Assembly: GCF_901709675.1 (NCBI RefSeq)
Contig: NC_051092.1
Coordinates: forward strand, 2,982,491-3,046,490
DNA length: 64,000 bases
Source of the DNA: Syngnathus acus
Lineage: Eukaryota; Chordata; Actinopteri; Syngnathiformes; Syngnathidae
Direction: 5' to 3'
Shown here: positions 58,812 through 64,000 of the stretch, in pieces
How the letters are laid out: each line of letters opens with the position of its first letter
Numbering within the stretch: the stretch's first letter is position 1
The notes under the pieces: generated by a model
What the model was told of the DNA's origin: nothing
The model's input: the letters and a program-made list of their open reading frames with translations, nothing else
Database searches by the model: none
Made by a program: the position numbers and the translations under genes

Positions 58812-61800
58812 CTGGAGATGACCACACAAATACATGTTAACGACAAAAGTGGACTTTGGAGATTATGAGGTCATTACAGCGTATTCCGTCTCATTTGGGG
58901 ACATAAATATGCCTAAGAAGTCTCAAATGTTTTGTACATCAGAAGAGCGTGTCCTCTGTACTCACACCAAAGAATTAAGCGCGGCTTGGCCCAGTTGATG
59001 TTGTTGCCATGCTGACATGGAGCCCAGCGAGAGCCCCGGAGAGCTAAAGCCCTGGAGGGAGGAGAGCTCCGCACTGCTCAGGGAATACTCTGCAAAAACA
59101 AAAAAAAAAACACACTCCATCATGATGGCATAAGTGCAGTCGTCAATCAGAGTCCAAGTGAGACTTTTGGGGGGGTTCGGGCTTACCGGCAGGGTTGTAG
59201 GAGGTGGGCACGCCCGAGTAGACCAGGCTTTGTGGAGGTAAGCTGGGTGTGGTGACCGATACTACTGGAGTGGCCAGTGCCTGGGAGCTGCTTATCCTTT
59301 GGGTGTTCTGCAACGACAAAAACAACACAAAAATACTTGACATGCTTGCCTTTCTCAAAGGTTTTCATTATAGATTGTGTGATTTAAAAAAAAAAAAAAT
59401 TGAATTGAATTGAATTTGAATCACTTCATATCACAGAAGCTGGATAAATATCTATTACATGAAAACATCTTTAATGTCATTTCATATTTTATGTTATCTG
59501 ATGCATTTATAGATAATAGTTATGAAGAATTAAAAATTGTTTGTGTTTGATACATTTCTAATTTCATTTCATTAGAATTTCAAATACCAGTCTCTAAGGC
59601 AATTAATTATTTATATTCAATGGTTGAATCAATTATTTAAATTTAAATAATACGGATTACTAATACACTATTTTATATTTATATGAACAGCGGGAAAAAA
59701 AGAATGAATAGGCAACTGATGCGTGCCATTCCACAGTACGTTCATTCATGTAATAATACCTTCCACCACACGGTGGTGCTGTAGCCTTCCGTATGCTATG
59801 TTTAGGCTCTGACTTGATCCAACATAAACAGCACAAGTCCCTCAACTTTTTCTTTAAAATGTCATGCATTGAAAAGCAATACCCAAGGGATGAATTTAGC
59901 CTCATGGGATCACGTAATGTAAATTTTGCTGTATTTTAATGCCAAGTCATTTAATCCACAACAAACAACACTGCATAGTGCAGCTATGCAGCAACAATCA
60001 ATGTCAGACATGATGGCCAATGTAATGCAACAAACGTGTGCAGCTGCCATAGTAGTAGTATCATCATCATCATCATCATGCTGACAGCTTCCTCGCATTG
60101 TTCCAGCACTCTGAGGCCAGATGACTTCAACATGTATCTGACACAATGACCTCATTCGAGATGATGTCACTTTATCTTCCTGATGGAAAAAAAATCATGG
60201 AGTGTTGTTCTGAAAATGCTACACAAAAACACACACACACAAAAAAAAAAAAACAGTCCTTCACAGTCCGGGCGTGGAGTGGCCTACGTGAATGCGGAGG
60301 AGCCAAGTGAACAGGCTGAGGCAATTTTCACAAGCCCGAAAGCCAAAACATGCAGCGAGACAAAATGGCTTCTTTCTCGACAACATACTAAGGGTACACA
60401 CATGCCGATAACCGGTCTGATTTGGAGCATTTTCAGCCCTCAAAACTAAAACACATCAGTTTAGTTGTTGAAAATGTGTGCATCCTGCTTTTAAAAAATA
60501 TCTCCAGTCTGAGCACCATGCCTCAAAGCCAGCCACTTGCTCAGGGAAAACTCACCAACCCCGTTTCCTCCTCCTCCGACTACCCTCGACAGAGCAAAAG
60601 AAAAGTTACAAGACAACGCTCCGATTGTCTGTCGCGAGCAAAAAAGCGCCAGATGTGATGCGTCTTGACTTCACACGCTTGGCCACAACAATGGCGTGCG
60701 AATGGCTTGCGAGGGTGGAAGAGTCGCAAAGTTGTTTGGAGGCTGATAAACAACAGCGCAGATTGCAAATATTGTTTCGTGATGCTCACAAAAACAGACA
60801 ACTTTGAATTCTGAAATGCTACTTCCACTTCCACTCCTCCATTTCTCATTTGACCGGGTCGTCTTAATACACGCACTCAATCAATAGCACGAGTAAGCCG
60901 CGACAAGGGCGACAAGATATTATCTGGCTCACACCCTGGGCCCCCTGATTAAGTCTTCATCTACACTCTGTCATGCCAAGATGTGATTAATTTAATACCA
61001 TTACGGTCTAATGACAGGCTGTCTGCAGACCCGCCACAGCCGCCAACCTCTGAAAAGCTTGTGAAGGCTTCTGAAAGGCTCAGACATGAACGACTAGCCT
61101 GCTTCTTAAAACGCAACCTGACTTACTCCAGTGTAATAGGAAATGTGAAATCAATTAAAGCCACACCTTAAAGTGATAGTTAACCCCAAAATGTTCTTAA
61201 TCTGTTCTGAGCCACCACTAGCCTTAACACGACATTGTGATTAATATTGCGTTTATGGAATATGAATTAAGCAGCGAGATCCACCTGGCGGCCATTTTGT
61301 TGTTGTTGTTGACTGGAAATGACATCACATTTGCTCAGGGCTCAGGTACCGACCAATCACGGCTAACCTTTTGGTTATGTGACAATTGAAAGCTGACTCA
61401 TGATTGGCTGTTGAGCCCTGAGCAACTGTGATGTCATTTTCAGTGTACTGTCAAAAGACAAAATGGCTACCTCCTGGACAAAACCAAAAAAAATGTTCTG
61501 CTTATTTCCACACGCCACCAACTCCGGTAGTCATTTATATTTATCTTAATTTACTTTTTGTTGTGTTCTATGAATATAAACACAGCCATATGGGATATGT
61601 GCAACTTTAAAATATTAATGGAAATAGACAATCAAACAGACACATTAAATAGAGTGGTGGGCACTCGGACCTGAAGTGTAAATCCAAAATGAAAAAAAGA
61701 GTGTGTTCCATGTGGTCAAAGGTGCCCTACATCTTCATTATCACCATTAGACAAAGCCCTGCCCTTAATTGCGAATAAATGATTAGGCGTGATAGCACTC

Positions 61801-62150
61801 AAGCAGCACGCAGTCTCGACGGGGATCCTTTGGACAAAAACAGCTCTGCTAAAATCTCATGAAGCTCTGAAAATTTAATACAAAGCAAAAAAAAAAAAAT
61901 GCTGGCAGATGTAATAGCCCAACACTTGTGTCCATGTGGCGCATATTAAGAGTCCATCTACTCACCAGCGGGGGCATCATCGCTTTGCTCGACGGAGGGA
62001 TGACGACCCTCAGGTCCGGCTTGCGGGCTCCCATTGCCATGCTCCCTCCAGGGGGTGGCGGTGACTTGTTGGGCATGACTTTCCCCAAGCCGTTGCCGCT
62101 TGGCGCGCAGAGGAGGCCCGGAGAGCCCCTGGGGTTGGCGAAGCCGTTCC
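58451..62150 (-). CDS. mef2a: Myocyte-specific enhancer factor 2A, C-terminal five coding exons (partial, runs off the right edge)
   Basis: Five exons (62150-61966, 60579-60556, 59307-59187, 59089-58966, 58811-58451) join in phase to give about 270 codons and a TAG stop. They cover the second half of the transactivation region of a nuclear MADS-box activator. MEF2A is recognised over MEF2C/D by [34 protein letters not shown] and the very end [14 protein letters not shown] (MEF2C ends differently). The p38 docking segment, the sumoylation/phosphorylation switch IKSEPISP and the C-terminal nuclear localisation signal are all present. The MADS and MEF2 domain exons were looked for up to 64000 and not found, so they lie outside. 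mctp2 follows on the same strand. Confidence 0.94.
58966..59089 (-). CDS. mef2a: mef2a penultimate coding exon
   Basis: A 124-bp exon encoding [20 protein letters not shown] and [20 protein letters not shown]. It matches DYSLTSADLSALQGFNSPGM and AWQQHHLGQAALSSLV of human. The acceptor is GTTTTTGCAG and the donor is GTGAGT. Confidence 0.95.
59187..59307 (-). CDS. mef2a: mef2a exon encoding NTQRISSSQ...
   Basis: A 121-bp exon encoding [20 protein letters not shown] and [20 protein letters not shown], nearly identical to human MEF2A apart from a short deletion after SSSQA. The acceptor is GTCGTTGCAG and the donor is GTAAGC, leaving one base of a Glu codon. Confidence 0.95.
60061..60078. repeat. 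(TCA)6 trinucleotide repeat in mef2a intron
   Basis: Six TCA units; it is preceded by a short GTA run. Confidence 0.9.
60349..60354 (-). promoter_or_regulatory. Candidate Rbfox site downstream of the mef2a beta microexon
   Basis: TGCATG on the transcribed strand about 200 nt downstream of the microexon donor. GGCATG at 60517-60522 (about 35 nt downstream) and TGCATG at 59863-59868 lie in the same intron. Downstream (U)GCAUG favours inclusion of muscle and neuron exons through Rbfox proteins; its role here is inferred. Confidence 0.4.
60556..60579 (-). CDS. mef2a: mef2a beta microexon (24 nt, SEEEETGL)
   Basis: A 24-nt exon, phase 0 on both sides, reading SEEEETGL at exactly the place where vertebrate MEF2A has the alternatively spliced acidic beta exon SEEEELEL. 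The acceptor has a pyrimidine-rich tract (TTTTCTTTTGCTCTGTC) and GGGTAG; the donor is GTGAGT. Inclusion of this exon is known to be muscle- and neuron-enriched in MEF2 genes and to raise transactivation. The last residues TGL differ from LEL. Confidence 0.85.
61281..61480. repeat. Fold-back inverted repeat (MITE-like) in mef2a intron
   Basis: The left arm (about 61281-61363) contains GCCATTTTG, AATGACATCACA, TTGCTCAGGGCTCA and CCAATCA. The right arm (about 61401-61480) contains the same blocks inverted in the same order. The arms are about 80 bp with a loop of about 40 bp and would form a long imperfect hairpin in the pre-mRNA. It lies in the intron before the beta microexon. Confidence 0.8.
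61966..62150 (-). CDS. mef2a: mef2a exon with p38 docking motif
   Basis: A 185-bp exon encoding [20 protein letters not shown] and onward to [19 protein letters not shown], then [18 protein letters not shown]. It matches [23 protein letters not shown] and [20 protein letters not shown] of human MEF2A, the last being the MAP-kinase p38 docking site. The acceptor is TGCTTCCGCAG (first codon split after one base) and the donor is GTGAGT. Confidence 0.94.
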
Positions 62151-62760
62151 CTGCGGAAGCAAACACAGCAACAGCGACACCTCGTCAAAAAGCACAAAGC
62201 GTGACCGGCGACCGGCGCCGTCATCAAGGCGAGCTTGTGTTGTTGTTGTTTTTTTTTCCATGCGGCATTAAGTGTTTTCAACCCTCTGGGAAGTTTTAAT
62301 GGACGTGGATAATTATCCCGAACAGTTACAAAAATAAAATGTCCATTTTAAAATTGATGAGCCTTTTATTTTTTAGTGTTGAATGATTACATTCAAGTGG
62401 CTTCTTTTCACGTTCGGAGACACGGGGCAGTTTCCCGGGCAAATGTAGCGTGACCGCGTAAAAGAAATAGCTGAATCCATTACGGCCGGATAAAAACAAT
62501 TAAAGGGAAAAGACAATGAACACGCACATGCTGGACTCTCACTTAGATGTTCACACAATTATGGAAGGAATTACATTTACCACTGGAAATGTACCCTTGT
62601 CAAAGCATTGTAAAACAGTTGTTTTATCAAAAATAGAAAATACTCATTTACATAAACAATGTTCACATTAATAGTTTCCTAAAACTGAGGTTTGGGTTAT
62701 TTTCAGCATGGTCTTACAAGTGCAAACTCAAATACCAAGTTATAATAATACATTTATATA

Positions 62761-62853
62761 CCGTATTTTCCGCACTATACGGCGCACCTAAAATGGGCCA
62801 TTCATTGAAGGTGCGCCTTATAATCTGGTGCGCCTTATAGTGCGGAAAATACG

Positions 62854-62854
<1 letters not shown>
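62761..62854. mobile_element. Palindromic TIR element, short 94-bp copy
   Basis: It begins CCGTATTTTCCGCACTATAC and ends with the inverse TAGTGCGGAAAATACGG. The middle carries TTCATTGAAGGTGCGCC and TAATCTGGTGCGCC, which match the 13561-13850 copy. TA-rich DNA flanks both sides. Confidence 0.85.

Positions 62855-62858
<4 letters not shown>

Positions 62859-62886
<28 letters not shown>
62859..62886. repeat. (TA)n microsatellite
   Basis: About 14 TA units directly beside the palindromic element, which probably inserted in or seeded the TA array. Confidence 0.9.
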
Positions 62887-62892
<6 letters not shown>

Positions 62893-64000
62893 ATGATTAT
62901 AACTTGGTATTTGAGGTTTTTTTTATTTGTATTTTTTTTTAATATATACATACATATAAAAAAAATTATATAAGTCCCTCCAAAGTATACAATCCAAAAA
63001 TGTATCATGAAGAAGAAACAAAACAGTGGACTAAAGTCACATTTTCTGGACTGGTTCACTACCGTCGACAAGATTAGGAAATGGGAAATTTGGCTGACAG
63101 ACAGGTCAAATTTTAATATCTGCAAATTGCACCAGAGTAGAAGTTGCAGCCAAACGATGGGGGGAAGTGTGACTTATCATTCATAAAACACAGTGGATGG
63201 GACTTTAAAGCCCCTAAAGTCACTTAGTGAGCCAAGCTACACTATTCCATAAAGCTAAGCGGGTTGAAAGAATGAATGGTATCTGGCACCGCATCAACAG
63301 ATCAGTAACACTTCACCAAGTCGCTGACTTTTGACTTCTATTGTGTGCGTCCGCATCGGCGAAGAACATAATGGAACAATAGCCGCACGATAAGGACCGG
63401 GCGACAATTCCCGTCAAATAAACAGTTATGAAGGCCACAATGGTATCGCACAGCTGCATCAACAGCATGTCCACAAGCAGCTGTCAGCTGGGACTTTGAT
63501 CACGTCAGAATTGACGGCGCCGTTTAACTGCCGTGCAGATTGGCCACGCTGTGATGAGCGCTGAAAATTTCATAATCTGAGGTGAAATTGATTTTTTTTT
63601 TTTGGGTCATAAAATCAAAGTCTTCACAAATAGTGATTACTTAATCAAAATTCTACTATTTTTTATAGTTTGGATAAATAGAAAATATTATTTAAATAAT
63701 GGGCATAATTAATTGAAAGATTATTCATATCAAAATATACTATATTTCATATTTTGGATAAATAAAAATATTGTGGATACATTTAAATCATGGGGATAAA
63801 GTTGCAACCTCACACAAATACAGTTGCATTACCACGATTAAAAAAAGTGCGTGGAAGTTTCGATCTTGAGTCAGACAAGTTGGGTGTTCTCGTTTCAACT
63901 CGCCTAACCTGAAGCCGCCATGAAGCGGACGATTGTTTTTCCACGGACTCGCTGGCGCTCTACTTGAAAGATTCGTGGCGGCACCTTTGTCACGACGACA

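Larger units (their letters stand above)
62151..64000 (-). other. mef2a: mef2a intron running off the window
   Basis: No upstream mef2a exon was recognised between 62151 and the right edge. Holds the short palindromic element, a TA array and AT-rich DNA. Confidence 0.75.

Noticed and set aside
63880-64000. Possible upstream mef2a exon at the right edge
   Set aside because: TTCAG|GTTAGG looks donor-like on the minus strand, but the translated sequence matches no part of MEF2A.
1-64000. CRISPR arrays, tRNA or rRNA genes, viral or bacterial genes
   Set aside because: No spaced direct repeats, cloverleaf candidates, rRNA-like blocks or virus-like coding sequences were seen; tRNA absence would need a dedicated scan to be certain.

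Overview
The window is vertebrate nuclear DNA, almost certainly from a ray-finned (teleost) fish. Short exons sit between GT...AG introns of fish-like size. Microsatellites are abundant, and there are several terminal-inverted-repeat (TIR) elements of kinds common in fish. The two protein-coding genes found are unmistakably vertebrate. Nothing bacterial, plasmid-like or viral was seen. The species cannot be named from this sequence.

Layout: (1) Positions 1 to about 24,150 form a gene-poor intergenic stretch. It holds non-autonomous DNA-transposon remnants, simple repeats and a few blocks that look like conserved non-coding (enhancer-type) DNA. No exon was recognised there. (2) Positions 24,687-52,656, minus strand, carry a complete coding sequence for a multiple-C2-domain transmembrane protein, mctp2. 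It was rebuilt here as 22 coding exons totalling 2,976 bp (991 residues plus stop), with every splice junction in phase. A non-coding first exon probably ends at 52,971. (3) Positions about 53,250-58,450 are the mctp2 upstream region and the probable long 3' UTR of the next gene. (4) Positions 58,451-62,150, minus strand, are the last five coding exons of mef2a, the MADS-box/MEF2 transcription factor A. They include the 24-nt acidic beta microexon. The 5' exons (MADS, MEF2 and most of the first activation domain) lie beyond the right edge.

The two genes are arranged head to tail, mef2a upstream of mctp2, and there is no sign that they act together biochemically. MCTP2 is a membrane-anchored C2 protein of endoplasmic reticulum and related membranes. 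MEF2A is a nuclear factor of muscle and neuron differentiation. In human both lie on 15q26 but are separated by megabases and by other genes, so their adjacency here is a useful synteny marker. The points most worth a second look are the loss of Ca2+-ligand aspartates in C2C (and fully in C2B) of this Mctp2, the variant mef2a beta microexon reading SEEEETGL with a fold-back repeat in the intron before it, and two copies of a palindromic repeat family, one of them carrying an internal tandem array.

All homology calls rest on remembered family sequences and on splice-phase consistency. No database search was run.
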